Shown: positions 34,197-44,188, numbered from the stretch's first letter. The stretch is DNA of 64,000 nucleotides from CAZSXU01 sp964610505 (GCA_964610505.1 CAZSXU010000006.1:1-64000); one strand, 5' to 3'. Numbers and translations are program-made. The notes: a model not told the origin generated them from the letters alone.

Positions 34197-36611
34197 CTAG
34201 GCCGATTCCGGTTGGGCCGACTCGATCCTGTGCGCCTGGCTTCTTACCTGGAGAGCGGTGTCCGGATTGACGGATATCGAATCGATGCCTTCTCGGATCA
34301 GGAACTCCACGAAATCCGGGAAATCACTGGGCGCCTGTCCGCAAATGCCGACCTTCCGATTCGATTCCTTTGCGCTCCTGATCAACTCCGAGATGGCACG
34401 CTTGACGGCTTCGTTTCTTTCATCAAACACGTGGGCTACCAGGCCCGAGTCTCGGTCCACCCCGAGGATCAGCTGGGTGAGGTCGTTGGACCCGATGGAG
34501 AATCCGTCGAACAGGTCGGCAAACTCCTTGGCCAGGATGACGTTTGACGGCAGCTCGCACATCACGTAGATCTCGAGCCCCTCTCGCCCCCGCTTCAGCC
34601 CACTGTGCTCCAGGATCTCGATGACCCGGGCTCCCTCCTCGGGTGTGCGGCAGAAGGGCACCATGATTTTCACGTTGGTGAGGCCGAAGCGCTGGCGGAC
34701 CCGGACGAGAGCCTCGCACTCCAGCTCGAAAGCCGGGCGGAAACGGTCGCTGTAGTATCTCGACGCGCCCCGCAATCCGATCATCGGATTTTCCTCCCTC
34801 GGCTCGAACTGCCGACCGCCGATGAGGCCGGCGTACTCGTTGGACTTGAAGTCACTCAACCGCACGATGACGTCCCTCGGGTGGAAGGCGGCGGCGATCG
34901 TGGCCACGCCCTCGGCGAGGTTCTCGACGAAGAAATCCCGGCGGCTCGAGTACCCCGTCACGAGGCGCTGAATGGCGTCGCGATCCTCCGGACTCTCCAA
35001 TTCGTCGTACTTGATGAGGGCCAGAGGGTGGGCCTGGATCGTGTTGGCGATCACGAATTCCACTCGGGCAAGTCCGACGCCGTCGTTGGGAATCTGCCCG
35101 ACGCGGAAAGCCACGCCCGGATTCGCCACGTTCATCATGATGGCCGTCCGCGTCGGGGGAATCTCCTCGATTCCGACTTCCTCCACGTCGAAGGCCAACG
35201 TGCCGTCGTACACTCTGCCGATCTCGCCCTCGGCCGCCGAGAGGGTGACGGACCGCCCGTTCTCCAGAATCTCCGTCGCGGACCCCGTGCCGACCACGGC
35301 CGGGATTCCCAGTTCCCGCGCCACGATGGCCGCGTGGCATGTCCGTCCGCCGAGGTCCGTGATGATCCCGCTGGATCGCTTCATGAGCGGGCCCCAGTTG
35401 GGATCGGTCATCTCGGTAACCAGAAGGCACCCGTCTTCGAAGGAACCGGTCTCCTCCTGATCATCGACTCGGCAGACTCTCCCTGTGACGATCGCTTCAC
35501 CCACGGCCCGACCTTCCACGAGAACGGTTCCGTGCTCTTTCAAACGGTAGGACTGGATCGTGCTCCGCTTCCGGGTCGAGTGAACGGTCTCGGGCCGTGC
35601 CTGAACGACGAACAACCCTCCGGTCTCACCGTCCTTGGCCCACTCGATGTCCATCGGTGTGGGTCGCCCCCGCTTGGCGCTGTAGTGTTCCTCAATCGTT
35701 TGCGCCCATTGAGCCAGCTGGATGATCTCGTCATCCGAGAGTACGAAACGTTCCCGGTCGGCGCGCGGGGTATCCACGAGGCGGGTCCGGACGCTTCGAC
35801 CCGTGGCGAAGATCATGCGTTTTTCCTTCGCTCCGAGGATCTTCCGGACGATGGGGAGCTTGCCGGGCGCGCCGACGAGGGGTTTGAACACGTAGTATTC
35901 GTCGGGATTCGTGATGCCCTGGACGACTGTCTCGCCCAGGCCGAATGCCGCGGTGATGAAGACAACGCGGTCGAAACCCGTTTCGGTATCCAGGGTGAAT
36001 AGGACCCCGGCCCCGGCTCGGTCGGCCAGAACCATCTTCTGCACCCCGACCGAGAGGGCGACGCGCTCATGGTCGTAGCCCAATTCCTCCCGGTAGCTGA
36101 TGGCCCGATCGGTGTAAAGGGAAGCAAAGCACAGCCGGACCGCTTCCAGCAATTGCTCGACGCCGTGGATATTGAGGAAACTGTCCTGCTGACCGGCAAA
36201 GCTGGCGTCCGGGAGGTCTTCGGCCGTGGCACTGCTGCGGACGGCGACCAGCGTGTGCTCTTCGCCGGACTCCCTCGACAGGTCCCCGTAAGCGGCGACA
36301 ATGGCCTTTTCCAATCGCTGCGGTAGAGGCTTGGAGCGAATGTCCACGCGGATCGTGCGGCCGACTTCATCGAGGCTCTTGTCTCCCTTGCGGAAGGCTT
36401 TCAATTCCTCCTCGATGAGGTGCTCGAGGCGGTTTTCCTCGAGGATCAGATTGTAGGCATCGGTTGTGACCGCGAATCCGTTGGGGACACGGATTCCCTG
36501 CACTCTCAGTGTGGAGATCATCTCTCCGAGAGACGCGTTCTTCCCTCCGACCCGTCCGATGTCGTCGATTGTGAGATCGGAGAACCAGCGAATGTAGGTT
36601 GGGTCGCCCAC
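34197..36611 (-). CDS. ppsA: Phosphoenolpyruvate synthase
   Basis: 804 residues from a GTG behind GGGAGGT. It converts pyruvate, ATP and water to PEP, AMP and phosphate for gluconeogenesis. The N-terminal ATP-grasp-like domain is present (VGGKNASLGEM, VAVRSSATAEDLPDASFAGQQ). The central phosphohistidine domain has the swivelling His in GGRTCHAAIVARELGIPAVVG. The C-terminal PEP/pyruvate barrel is also present (KSNEYAGLIGG, ENPMIGLRGASRY, SIGSNDLTQL, and the GICGQAPSD loop with the acid/base Cys). Length matches the family. With the nearby PFOR gene it would allow carbon to flow from acetyl-CoA to sugars. Confidence 0.95.
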   Translation of the reverse strand: MGDPTYIRWFSDLTIDDIGRVGGKNASLGEMISTLRVQGIRVPNGFAVTTDAYNLILEENRLEHLIEEELKAFRKGDKSLDEVGRTIRVDIRSKPLPQRLEKAIVAAYGDLSRESGEEHTLVAVRSSATAEDLPDASFAGQQDSFLNIHGVEQLLEAVRLCFASLYTDRAISYREELGYDHERVALSVGVQKMVLADRAGAGVLFTLDTETGFDRVVFITAAFGLGETVVQGITNPDEYYVFKPLVGAPGKLPIVRKILGAKEKRMIFATGRSVRTRLVDTPRADRERFVLSDDEIIQLAQWAQTIEEHYSAKRGRPTPMDIEWAKDGETGGLFVVQARPETVHSTRKRSTIQSYRLKEHGTVLVEGRAVGEAIVTGRVCRVDDQEETGSFEDGCLLVTEMTDPNWGPLMKRSSGIITDLGGRTCHAAIVARELGIPAVVGTGSATEILENGRSVTLSAAEGEIGRVYDGTLAFDVEEVGIEEIPPTRTAIMMNVANPGVAFRVGQIPNDGVGLARVEFVIANTIQAHPLALIKYDELESPEDRDAIQRLVTGYSSRRDFFVENLAEGVATIAAAFHPRDVIVRLSDFKSNEYAGLIGGRQFEPREENPMIGLRGASRYYSDRFRPAFELECEALVRVRQRFGLTNVKIMVPFCRTPEEGARVIEILEHSGLKRGREGLEIYVMCELPSNVILAKEFADLFDGFSIGSNDLTQLILGVDRDSGLVAHVFDERNEAVKRAISELIRSAKESNRKVGICGQAPSDFPDFVEFLIREGIDSISVNPDTALQVRSQAHRIESAQPESA

Positions 36612-36835
36612 GTCTGACCTCCCGGGTTTGAGTTAAAGCGGTGATGCCATCGAACCGCTTCGTGGATTCCTCGAGCGTGGCCCGAATCGGGAACCGACTT
36701 CGCTCCCACGCTACCGGAGCCGGCGAGAAGAGTGAACCAAAAAACGCAGGGGGGCGGAGTCTGGTTCGATGTCGTGTGCTGTACGCCGGAACGGGTGAAC
36801 CGGGAGCAGGTTGAGGAACAGTGCGGGCGGTGGGG

Positions 36836-36875
36836 CCGCAAGAAACCGGGTACCCTCCCGGAGGCGGGTACCCGG
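36836..36875 (-). terminator. Terminator of the beta-helix gene
   Basis: CCGGGTACC (36846-36854) and GGTACCCGG (36867-36875) pair over 9 bp. Read on the minus strand the stem is followed by TTTCTTG. It lies about 30 bases beyond the stop at 36904. The remaining 36612-36845 stretch shows no gene. Confidence 0.65.
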
Positions 36876-36903
36876 CTTGGGGACGTCATAGAATGGAAGC
36901 GCT

Positions 36904-38061
36904 TTACTCCCGGTAGTGCTTCTTCAACGTGCTCCAGGACTTCGGCTGCTGAACGGCGCTCTCATGCACCGAGGTGAGGCCGGCGCAGCCCACACTCCAT
37001 GCACCCACGAAACACGCGCACGGATCGATGCAATAGCAGAGAGGAGACGACTCGGAGAGATAGTAATCGCCGAGCTCCCACCCACAGAACATCGGATCCA
37101 CCGACATATTTCCGTTGATCAACTCCATCCCCGCGACACAACCGATCCAGTCGCCGTCGGCATTCCCATAGATGTCGGTCATGACCAAGGTCGGGGTCGA
37201 ACAGTCCCAGTAACACCAGATGCCGGCTCCACTCTGACTGAAAGCGATGATGGAACACTGGATCTCGGGTGCCGACTGATAGAGGAAGATGCCTCCCGCG
37301 GAGTCGGCGGACGCGTTGCCGACGATCGTAGATTGATTGATGAAGGGTGTGGCCCACTGGCAACCGATTCCGCCACCCATGGATGTACAACTGTTGTTCA
37401 CGATCGTGCAGTAGCTGATGGTGGCGGAGCTGTTGTAGATTTCCATCCCGCCGGAGTAGGATGCCCAGTTATCCTCGATCCAGCACCGACTGAAGAGCGG
37501 GTCCGAATCCTGATGAATACTGACCCCGCCGCCGCCCCCGTACAGATCGGTCGAGTTGCCGATGATGCTGCAATTCACGACCATCGGTGAGGACAGCCAG
37601 CACACGATGGCACCACCGATGGGGGCATGGTTGTTCTCCATGTGGACTCGCCGCAAGGTCGGATCGCTGTGAAGGTTCACGCGAATGGCGCCGCCTCCGG
37701 AGATGGTGACGTATCCGTTGATGATCGACAAGTCCTGCAATAGCATTGCGCGAGTTTCGCCGCCTGAGAAGTCGAACCCCCGTCCGTCTCCCTCGCAATC
37801 GATGATGGCATCGGCGCGGAGATCCTCACCCCGAATCACGAGGTCCTTTCCTGCACACACGATGTTCTTGTTTCCGGGGCCCGTGTAGGTGCCCGGTTCC
37901 AGTAGAATGGTGTCCCCCGGCGCGGCGGTAGTCACGGCGACCTGAATGGTGGGCGCATCGCCGGTCCCGTCTGCCTTAAGATTCCAGGTGGCCGCAGGTG
38001 CCTCCGCTGTCAAGACGGCCGTCGCGGCCAGTACAAAGAAAAAGATCGCGGAGCTCCTCAT
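36904..38061 (-). CDS. Secreted right-handed beta-helix protein
   Basis: 385 residues; ATG 38061 follows GGGAGGAGACC. The signal peptide ends TAEAPAATW. The repeated pattern of short turns (GGGAIRVN, GGAIVCW, GGGGGVSIHQ, SGGMEIYNSSATI, GGGIGCQWATPFIN, AGGIFLYQSAPEI) is that of a parallel beta-helix (pectate-lyase/NosD-like fold). No catalytic residues can be named. Unlike the other exported proteins it lacks the FlgD-like end; instead a cysteine-rich segment (CYCIDPCACF) precedes a short tail SWSTLKKHYRE. That tail may be another kind of C-terminal signal, but this is a guess. Confidence 0.75.
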   Translation of the reverse strand: MRSSAIFFFVLAATAVLTAEAPAATWNLKADGTGDAPTIQVAVTTAAPGDTILLEPGTYTGPGNKNIVCAGKDLVIRGEDLRADAIIDCEGDGRGFDFSGGETRAMLLQDLSIINGYVTISGGGAIRVNLHSDPTLRRVHMENNHAPIGGAIVCWLSSPMVVNCSIIGNSTDLYGGGGGVSIHQDSDPLFSRCWIEDNWASYSGGMEIYNSSATISYCTIVNNSCTSMGGGIGCQWATPFINQSTIVGNASADSAGGIFLYQSAPEIQCSIIAFSQSGAGIWCYWDCSTPTLVMTDIYGNADGDWIGCVAGMELINGNMSVDPMFCGWELGDYYLSESSPLCYCIDPCACFVGAWSVGCAGLTSVHESAVQQPKSWSTLKKHYRE

Positions 38062-38126
38062 GGTCTCCTCCCTTTTCTCCGGGCCGGGTTGTTCCTCTCC
38101 GGCCCCATCTCCCGAGTGTTCCGGAC

Positions 38127-38167
38127 GTGATGAGATCACATACATTGTGAGCGTAACCATCATACCA
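38127..38167 (-). promoter_or_regulatory. Extended -10 promoter and GTGAT palindrome before the beta-helix gene
   Basis: On the minus strand TGG directly followed by TATGAT (38167-38159) gives an extended -10. Just downstream, GTGAT-GAG-ATCAC (38127-38139) is a perfect palindrome that could be an operator. No convincing -35. The rest of 38062-38598 shows no gene. Confidence 0.35.
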
Positions 38168-38598
38168 CTACAGCGGCCAGTTTATCACAACGGGGCTGTC
38201 TTGTCCAGCCCGGAAGCCATTTTCTCAGTCGCCTCCAGGGGTATGCGTTTCTTGACGCCTCCTTTTCATCTCCCCCGCCGTACAGAGAATTCACTATGGG
38301 GGTGAAGGGAGCATAGTGGTTTCTGCTGTCCGGATCCGGAGGATCGGGGCGTTCCGGCCGGAACGACTCGAGAGCCCCTCACCCCGCTTGCATGTGTCTC
38401 GAAGCCGAAGCCCATTGCCCCGGGTGGGAACCCTTCCGAAGTGCGGTGTTTTCGTCACAGGACGGCCGTCCCGGTGAATGCCGCCCGTCCGGGGAAGCAG
38501 CTCAAGCCGGAGTCTGTCGGTGCCGAAATTCCTATACACGCGTCCATCCACACAATCACCGACACGGGGCACGCCCCGCCATATCAGGAGAGGTACCG

Positions 38599-39690
38599 TT
38601 GAACCGTTCAGGGGGAAAGCGGAGACCGCGATCCGGCCTGCTCAGACTGCTTCTGGGCGCGCTTGGAGGCACCGTCGTTTTCGGTGGAGTTCTCTTTCTG
38701 TTTGCCATTGCGGTGGGTGCGGAGTTCTGGCGTTCGTTTCTCGCCGGCGGGTGGGACGGCAGTGCGGGAGGACTCATCAAAGCCGCCGGGGCGCTTGTGG
38801 GTTCGGAGCCCGGTCTGACTCTGCTCGGGTTCTCTCTCTTTGGAGGCGTGATCGGCGTTGCAGTGGCCGGGCGTGACGCGAGAATCCGGGCCGAGATGGA
38901 CGCGCTTCGTCGGACGCGGGAAGACCTGCTGGAAACCCTCCTCAGTTCAGAGCGGTTTGCGACGATGGGCGAGATGGCCGCCGAAATCGGACACGAGATC
39001 AACAACTACCTCGCCATCGCGCGGGCCCAGCTCGAGCTCTTCGCCCACACGGTCGAAGATTCGGTGAACGAGCGCGCGCAGCGGTACGTCCATTCCCTCT
39101 CGCAGCAGCTGGTCAGAATGCACCGGATGTCTCGAGGGCTCATGGGATTCTGGGGAGAGCGACAGGCGCGGGAGTACGCCGATCTGAATAGAATCGTGCG
39201 GGAGACCGTGGAGTTCGTCACTCCTCTGGATCGCTTCGATGAGGTACGATTCTCGATGGACCTGGCGGCCGATCTTCCCCTCCTGCTGATTGATTCCCAG
39301 CAGATTCAGCAGGTGTTTTTGAACCTCTTCAACAACGCTGCCGATGCTCTCCGAGGCCGATCAGGTCGGATCCGGGTCTCGTCCTGCCACTGGTCGGAAG
39401 AAGATCTGGTCGAAGTCGTGATCTCCGACAATGGGTCAGGCATCCCTCCCCGAATCCTGGATCGGGTGTTCGAACCGGGGTTCACGACTCGCGCGGACGG
39501 ACACGGCTATGGACTTCCCGTGTGCAAGCGAATTGTGGAACAACACAATGCCCGCCTGAGTGTCCAGTCCGAATCGGGTAATGGAACGACGTTTGTCCTC
39601 TCGATTCCCGTGACCGCGCCGGCCACTGCAGAATTTGAGATGGAGTCCGAGCAGGATCTTCCTTCTTCCGAGCACGCACCGGTGAGTTGA
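38599..39690 (+). CDS. Membrane sensor histidine kinase
   Basis: 363 residues from a TTG start with AGGAGAGG six bases upstream. Two membrane helices (about 15-42 and 72-91) enclose a short periplasmic loop. A coiled-coil linker then leads to the dimerisation helix with His132 (MAAEIGHEINNYLA), the N box FLNLFNNAADAL, G1 DNGSGIP, and G2 GHGYGLPVCKRI. The design is that of NtrB-type kinases. There is no PAS or other sensor domain and no response regulator next to it, so the partner is elsewhere and the signal unknown. Confidence 0.9.
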   Translation: MNRSGGKRRPRSGLLRLLLGALGGTVVFGGVLFLFAIAVGAEFWRSFLAGGWDGSAGGLIKAAGALVGSEPGLTLLGFSLFGGVIGVAVAGRDARIRAEMDALRRTREDLLETLLSSERFATMGEMAAEIGHEINNYLAIARAQLELFAHTVEDSVNERAQRYVHSLSQQLVRMHRMSRGLMGFWGERQAREYADLNRIVRETVEFVTPLDRFDEVRFSMDLAADLPLLLIDSQQIQQVFLNLFNNAADALRGRSGRIRVSSCHWSEEDLVEVVISDNGSGIPPRILDRVFEPGFTTRADGHGYGLPVCKRIVEQHNARLSVQSESGNGTTFVLSIPVTAPATAEFEMESEQDLPSSEHAPVS

Positions 39691-39926
39691 GCATTCACAC
39701 GCAGCCCCCCAGCAGGCACCGGTGATCTGACGGTCCACCCTCGTCCTTCCTGAACTCGCTCCGGATGCGTCCCTAAAGAAACGCTTCCGGGGATTCGGCA
39801 GCGGCAGACCAACGGCCGGCCGTTCTCCCATAGATCTCTCCCTGATTCTACCTCCCGCCTTCCACTCCCGCCTGCACGGATGTTTCGGAACGGCAGGGAT
39901 TTTCAGAGCGCGCACCCGAAACTCCC

Positions 39927-39956
39927 TTGACACTCCCCTTGCGGGCTGGGTAGCAT
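39927..39956 (+). promoter_or_regulatory. Promoter of the cohesin-like lipoprotein gene
   Basis: TTGACA (39927-39932), 18-base spacer, TAGCAT (39951-39956). The transcript would start about 45 bases before the ATG. The stretch 39691-39926 holds nothing recognisable. Confidence 0.6.
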
Positions 39957-40004
39957 CCTTGACGGTTACTCATACCATCAGGATGTCTGGTCGCGGAGGG
40001 GGGC

Positions 40005-40847
40005 ATGGGCCGTTTTCTCGAAGGGAACGGCGTTCTCGCGATTCTGTACGCCGGTCTTCTTGTGTTATGCGGCTGCGGGGACGACGACGCGGTGGGTCCG
40101 GTTCCAGGGGAAGACGTGACTTCCCCGACGATAACGGCCGGCCCGACCGTCCGTGAGGTCACGGCGAATTCCGCCGAGATCCGCTGGACGACGGATGAGC
40201 GCAGCCTCTCGACGGTTCTCTGGGGCTCCGATACAACGGCCGCATGGCGGGAGACCCCTGACTCCACCCTGGTGACCGATCACTCGGTGGCGGTGAACGG
40301 GCTTCTCCCGGAGACCCGATACTTCTTCGCCGTTCGATCGACGGACGTCTCGGGCAATGTGTCGCCGCGAAGCGAGGTGGATTCCTTCCACACCTTCAGC
40401 ATGCTGCCGACGATCGTCGTCGACCCCTGGGAGACGACGGTCTCCGTGGGAGACTCCCTTCGGCTGGCGATTCGCGTACTCAACGTCACGGATCTCTTCG
40501 GCGCGGCACTGGAGATCGGGCCTTTGGGTGATGGAGTGTATTTCAGCGCGGACACGCTCACGGCGGGGCTATTCCTGGGCCAGGAGGTTCAAACGCTGTT
40601 TCTCTTCGATTCCGATGAGAATCTCCTTGAGGTTGCGATGACTCGGCTCCATCCCACCGGCGGCGTGGACGGAAACGGAACACTGGCCTGGATTTGTTTG
40701 ACTGCGACGGAGGCCGGGGACCGAGTCGTGGGTTTCCCGGACGGATCGGTCTTGCTCAAGGATCCTTCGGGGCAGCCGATTCCCGATGTTGAGCAACTGG
40801 TAACGGTGGAATCGACGATCCGCGTCGGAACCTCGATCGCGGACTAG
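40005..40847 (+). CDS. Lipoprotein with Fn3-like and cohesin-like domains
   Basis: 280 residues; ATG 40005 follows GGAGGGGGGC. The lipoprotein signal ends VLCGC with Cys24. Residues 40-133 are a fibronectin-III / purple-acid-phosphatase-N-like domain (ITAGPTVREVTANSAEIRW ... RYFFAVRSTD). Residues 136-275 have the beat of a cohesin: VSVGDSLRLAIRVLNVTDL, FGAALEIG, then GGVDGNGTLAWI and VGFPDGSVLLKDPSGQPIP. Cohesins bind dockerins, and the very next gene encodes a protein with a dockerin-like pair of Ca loops. A lipid-anchored receptor for that protein is the natural hypothesis, but the cohesin call rests on pattern only. Confidence 0.68.
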   Translation: MGRFLEGNGVLAILYAGLLVLCGCGDDDAVGPVPGEDVTSPTITAGPTVREVTANSAEIRWTTDERSLSTVLWGSDTTAAWRETPDSTLVTDHSVAVNGLLPETRYFFAVRSTDVSGNVSPRSEVDSFHTFSMLPTIVVDPWETTVSVGDSLRLAIRVLNVTDLFGAALEIGPLGDGVYFSADTLTAGLFLGQEVQTLFLFDSDENLLEVAMTRLHPTGGVDGNGTLAWICLTATEAGDRVVGFPDGSVLLKDPSGQPIPDVEQLVTVESTIRVGTSIAD

Positions 40848-40982
40848 CCCGGCCTGCGCATGGATTGGGCCGTCGGCCGGATGTGTGTCTTTCCGGCCGG
40901 GCCGTGAAACAGCGGACGACGGATCTGGCCGGGTCTCTACCCGGGCTTCGCGCGTCATCCGGGCCAGAGGAGGGGATCTCCG

Positions 40983-43900
40983 GTGCGAACATCTCTCATC
41001 TTCTCCGTGGTGGTGGGCATCGTATGTGGAGCGATCTCGGCGGCCGCCCAGGTGGACCCGGGAATCCACCAGGCTTTCGTCGCCGACAATCATCTGGTGT
41101 TTGACGCGCGCGGTCGACTTCATCTCGCATATCTGGGTTGGGACGGAGTCCAAACGGATGTCTTCCTCACGACCTCGGAAGATGAGGGGTCCACATGGTC
41201 TGTTCCGAGCAACCTGACGGGCTCGCCGGACCTGGGTTCCTCGGAACCCCCGGATGTCGCCGTGGACACGGCCGGAGAGGTTGTGATGGTCTGGTCGGAG
41301 GGCACGGGAGGCACGGCGGACGTATATCTGTATTCCGAGAGCTGGGGCGGTGATCCCCGGGAGATTGCCGAGACGGGAAACCTGGCCTCCGGACCGAAGC
41401 TGGAGGTCGACGCGGACGGGATGTTCCACATCGTGTGGTACGATGAAGGAGATTCGCATTCGCGCCTCGCGTACCTCCGCTATGAGGGGGAGGGAGCATC
41501 TCCTGTCTCCATTGGCCCCGAGACCGGCTACGCCCAGTGGCCCTCCCTTTCGATCGACGCCGACGGCAATCTCTACATCGTGTTCAGCTACACTCCCGAA
41601 CTCAACGTGGTTCCCATTGACGTTTTCTTCCTCACCTCCATCGACCATGGCCTGAGTTGGTCCGACACGACGCGCCTCTGCGAAACCGCCCTCTCGTCGA
41701 AGTTTCCCCATGTCGTGGTCGACCCATATCTGGAAACTGTGCACGTCGCGTGGCAAGAAGGAGACAGTACGGACGCCGAGATTCACTACGCGTCCAACGA
41801 AGGCAAGAGCTGGACGACCCCGGTGAACCTGAGTGAGACTCCAGGCGCCGGATCCCTTTACCCGACGCTCTCCATGGATAATCTCGGCACGCTCCATCTG
41901 GTTTGGAGCGATGAGGAGGACGGCGACTACGACGTTTATCACCGCTCGTGCGACGGTGGTTCGCCATGGCAACCCGCCGAGAACCTGAGCCGCTCGGATG
42001 CCTCATCTCTGGGATCCACCCAGGTGGAGTATCTCTCCGGATACGGGGCGCTGGTGTGCTGGGTCGAGGGGGACGCGTCTCCGTTCGAGCTGCATTGCAA
42101 CGGCGGCTTCTCCGAAGTTCTGTTCACCGAGGTGGCCGGCGACGCTCATCTGGACTCGACGGGTTGGTCCAGAGGCGCGGCATGGGCGGACGTGGACGGC
42201 GACCGGCTGGAAGACCTGGTGGTTCTCAAATGGCCGGCCTTCGGCGCCCGAAGCTGGCTCCACCGGAATCTCGGGGCGACTTTCGGGGCCATCCAGGATC
42301 TCCGGGTTTCGGGAACTCCGAACGGCGCGGCGTGGGGGGACTTCGACAACGATGGATTTCGGGATCTGGCGGTGGTGGAGCTGGATGGAACCCTCTGGCT
42401 CTACCGAAACGCGGCGGGGGACTCTCTTTCCGAGACGGCGTCCGGGCTGGGTATGGGCGGAGCCTCCGGGGGGTATGCTCTGGCCTGGGCGGACTACGAT
42501 CGGGACGGCTGGCTGGATCTCTACGTGACGGGCGGCCTGAGTGGACCCAACGCGCTCTATCACAACGAGGCGGGGATCTCGTTCTCCGACTCGGCCGTTT
42601 CGGCGGGCGTGGATGCGGGTGCCGCGAATTGTCACGGCGTTTGTTGGGCCGACTACGACGCGGACGGGTGGCCCGATCTCTATGTGGCGGTCTATGGGTC
42701 GAACCTCCTGTTCCACAATAACGGCGACGGGACCTTTACCGAGACGGCGGCGTCGGCGGGAGTGGACGTGCCGACCGACAGTGAGGCCTGTTCGTGGGCG
42801 GACTACGACATCGACGGGGATCTGGATCTCTTCGTTCTCGGCAATTTGAGCGACAACGGGCTGTATCGGAATGACGGCGGCACTTTCGTGAATGTATCGG
42901 ACTCCGCGATTGCGGCGGGTCAGGGCCAGGGCAGCGTGGCGATCTGGGCGGATGTGGACAACGACGGCGACCCGGATCTCTTCACGAGCGGCGCGACCAC
43001 CGCTCTCTTCCGCAACAACGGCGGAGGCGGATTCGCCGAGGTTGCGGCAGCCGCGGGTGTTGCGAGGTCCGGCCTGTTCTACGGGGCCGGCTGGGCGGAC
43101 TACGACAACGACGGCGATCCGGATCTGTTTCTGAGCAGCGGAGCCAGCAGCGGTGCCGACTTGCTGTTCCTAAACGGGGATTACGGTGAACCGGTTCACA
43201 ATTGGCTTGCGGTGGATCTTTCGGGCCGGGCGTCGAACGGGGACGGGGTCGGAGCAAGGGTGACTCTCTACGCCGGTGGGCGAGTCCAGATCCAGGAAGA
43301 ATGCGGCGGGCTGGGGCTTTCTCAGAGCGGCGGGACGCTCCATTTCGGTCTCGAGGAGGCGGAGACGGCGGATTCCCTGATCGTCCGATGGCCGTCGGGA
43401 ACCGTCGATCGCACGTATGGATTGAGCGCCAATACCCGAACGGCGATAGCGGAAGGGAGCACCATCCCCGTGCTGTGGGCAGGGGATACGGACAACGACG
43501 GCGACGTGGATCCCGAGGACATACTCCCGCTGGTGGTGCACTGGCATACCGAAGTCACCCCGCGCGCGGCGGCCGATCCCTTTGCCTGGGAAGCGCAGAC
43601 GCTCGGAACATGGCACGCCGTCGGGGCGGACTACGCGGACGCCGACGGCAATGGGCGTGTGGAGGCAGCCGATCTCCTCCCCGTCGGTGTGAATTGGAGC
43701 AAGACGCACGCACTCTCGCCCGCCGCGATGTATTCTTTCCACCCCGCGATCGAGGACCACGGCCCTTACCTTGATCGTTACGCGGCTCTGCTCCGGTCGG
43801 TCGAACACGCGCCTGCGGGCTCGGGTCTTGGCGTTCTCAGGGCATATCTTCAGGACCTGGTGGCGCGTGCCGCAGGAAACGGCGGCGAGTGGAAGGATCT

Positions 43901-44168
43901 TGTGGTGGCCTGTGCGCCCAGCCCTTCTCGGGCAGGTACACATGTGCGGTTCTCGACTGCTCGAGCCGCGCGGGTGACCCTCGATGTCTACGATGTCACG
44001 GGGCGATTGGTGCGGGTTCTGGTCAAAGAAGATCTCGCGTCGGGTGTTCACGATGTTTTCTGGGACGGGCGGAATGGAGTGGGACAACCTGTGGCGCCGG
44101 GCGTCTACCTCTGCCGCCTGGAGAGGGGCGAGGTGGTCAGGGTGCGGAAGATGGTCGTGGTGCGCTGA
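40983..44168 (+). CDS. Large secreted protein: BNR-like, FG-GAP/VCBS, ASPIC/UnbV, dockerin-like and FlgD-like domains
   Basis: 1061 residues from a GTG with GGAGGGGAT upstream; signal peptide ends AISAAAQ. Residues 30-370 contain repeated Asp-box-like units typical of a sialidase-type propeller (SEDEGSTWSVP, SIDHGLSWSDT, SNEGKSWTTP). From 380 to 735 run FG-GAP/VCBS integrin-type repeats with Ca-loop signatures (WADYDRDGWLDLYV, WADYDNDGDPDLFL). An ASPIC/UnbV domain follows (DGVGARVTLYAGGR, IVRWPSGTVD). At about 834-900 two dockerin-like calcium loops occur (DTDNDGDVDPED and DADGNGRVEAAD). The end is a FlgD-like domain (YDVTGRLVRVLVKEDL). Likely a surface adhesin or binding protein; no enzyme is evident. 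Confidence 0.78.
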   Translation: MRTSLIFSVVVGIVCGAISAAAQVDPGIHQAFVADNHLVFDARGRLHLAYLGWDGVQTDVFLTTSEDEGSTWSVPSNLTGSPDLGSSEPPDVAVDTAGEVVMVWSEGTGGTADVYLYSESWGGDPREIAETGNLASGPKLEVDADGMFHIVWYDEGDSHSRLAYLRYEGEGASPVSIGPETGYAQWPSLSIDADGNLYIVFSYTPELNVVPIDVFFLTSIDHGLSWSDTTRLCETALSSKFPHVVVDPYLETVHVAWQEGDSTDAEIHYASNEGKSWTTPVNLSETPGAGSLYPTLSMDNLGTLHLVWSDEEDGDYDVYHRSCDGGSPWQPAENLSRSDASSLGSTQVEYLSGYGALVCWVEGDASPFELHCNGGFSEVLFTEVAGDAHLDSTGWSRGAAWADVDGDRLEDLVVLKWPAFGARSWLHRNLGATFGAIQDLRVSGTPNGAAWGDFDNDGFRDLAVVELDGTLWLYRNAAGDSLSETASGLGMGGASGGYALAWADYDRDGWLDLYVTGGLSGPNALYHNEAGISFSDSAVSAGVDAGAANCHGVCWADYDADGWPDLYVAVYGSNLLFHNNGDGTFTETAASAGVDVPTDSEACSWADYDIDGDLDLFVLGNLSDNGLYRNDGGTFVNVSDSAIAAGQGQGSVAIWADVDNDGDPDLFTSGATTALFRNNGGGGFAEVAAAAGVARSGLFYGAGWADYDNDGDPDLFLSSGASSGADLLFLNGDYGEPVHNWLAVDLSGRASNGDGVGARVTLYAGGRVQIQEECGGLGLSQSGGTLHFGLEEAETADSLIVRWPSGTVDRTYGLSANTRTAIAEGSTIPVLWAGDTDNDGDVDPEDILPLVVHWHTEVTPRAAADPFAWEAQTLGTWHAVGADYADADGNGRVEAADLLPVGVNWSKTHALSPAAMYSFHPAIEDHGPYLDRYAALLRSVEHAPAGSGLGVLRAYLQDLVARAAGNGGEWKDLVVACAPSPSRAGTHVRFSTARAARVTLDVYDVTGRLVRVLVKEDLASGVHDVFWDGRNGVGQPVAPGVYLCRLERGEVVRVRKMVVVR

Positions 44169-44188
44169 CCGGAGAGGAGTGTGGTGTC

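Noticed and set aside
34605..36002. 465-codon open frame on the plus strand
   Set aside because: Antisense to PEP synthase; no recognisable domain.
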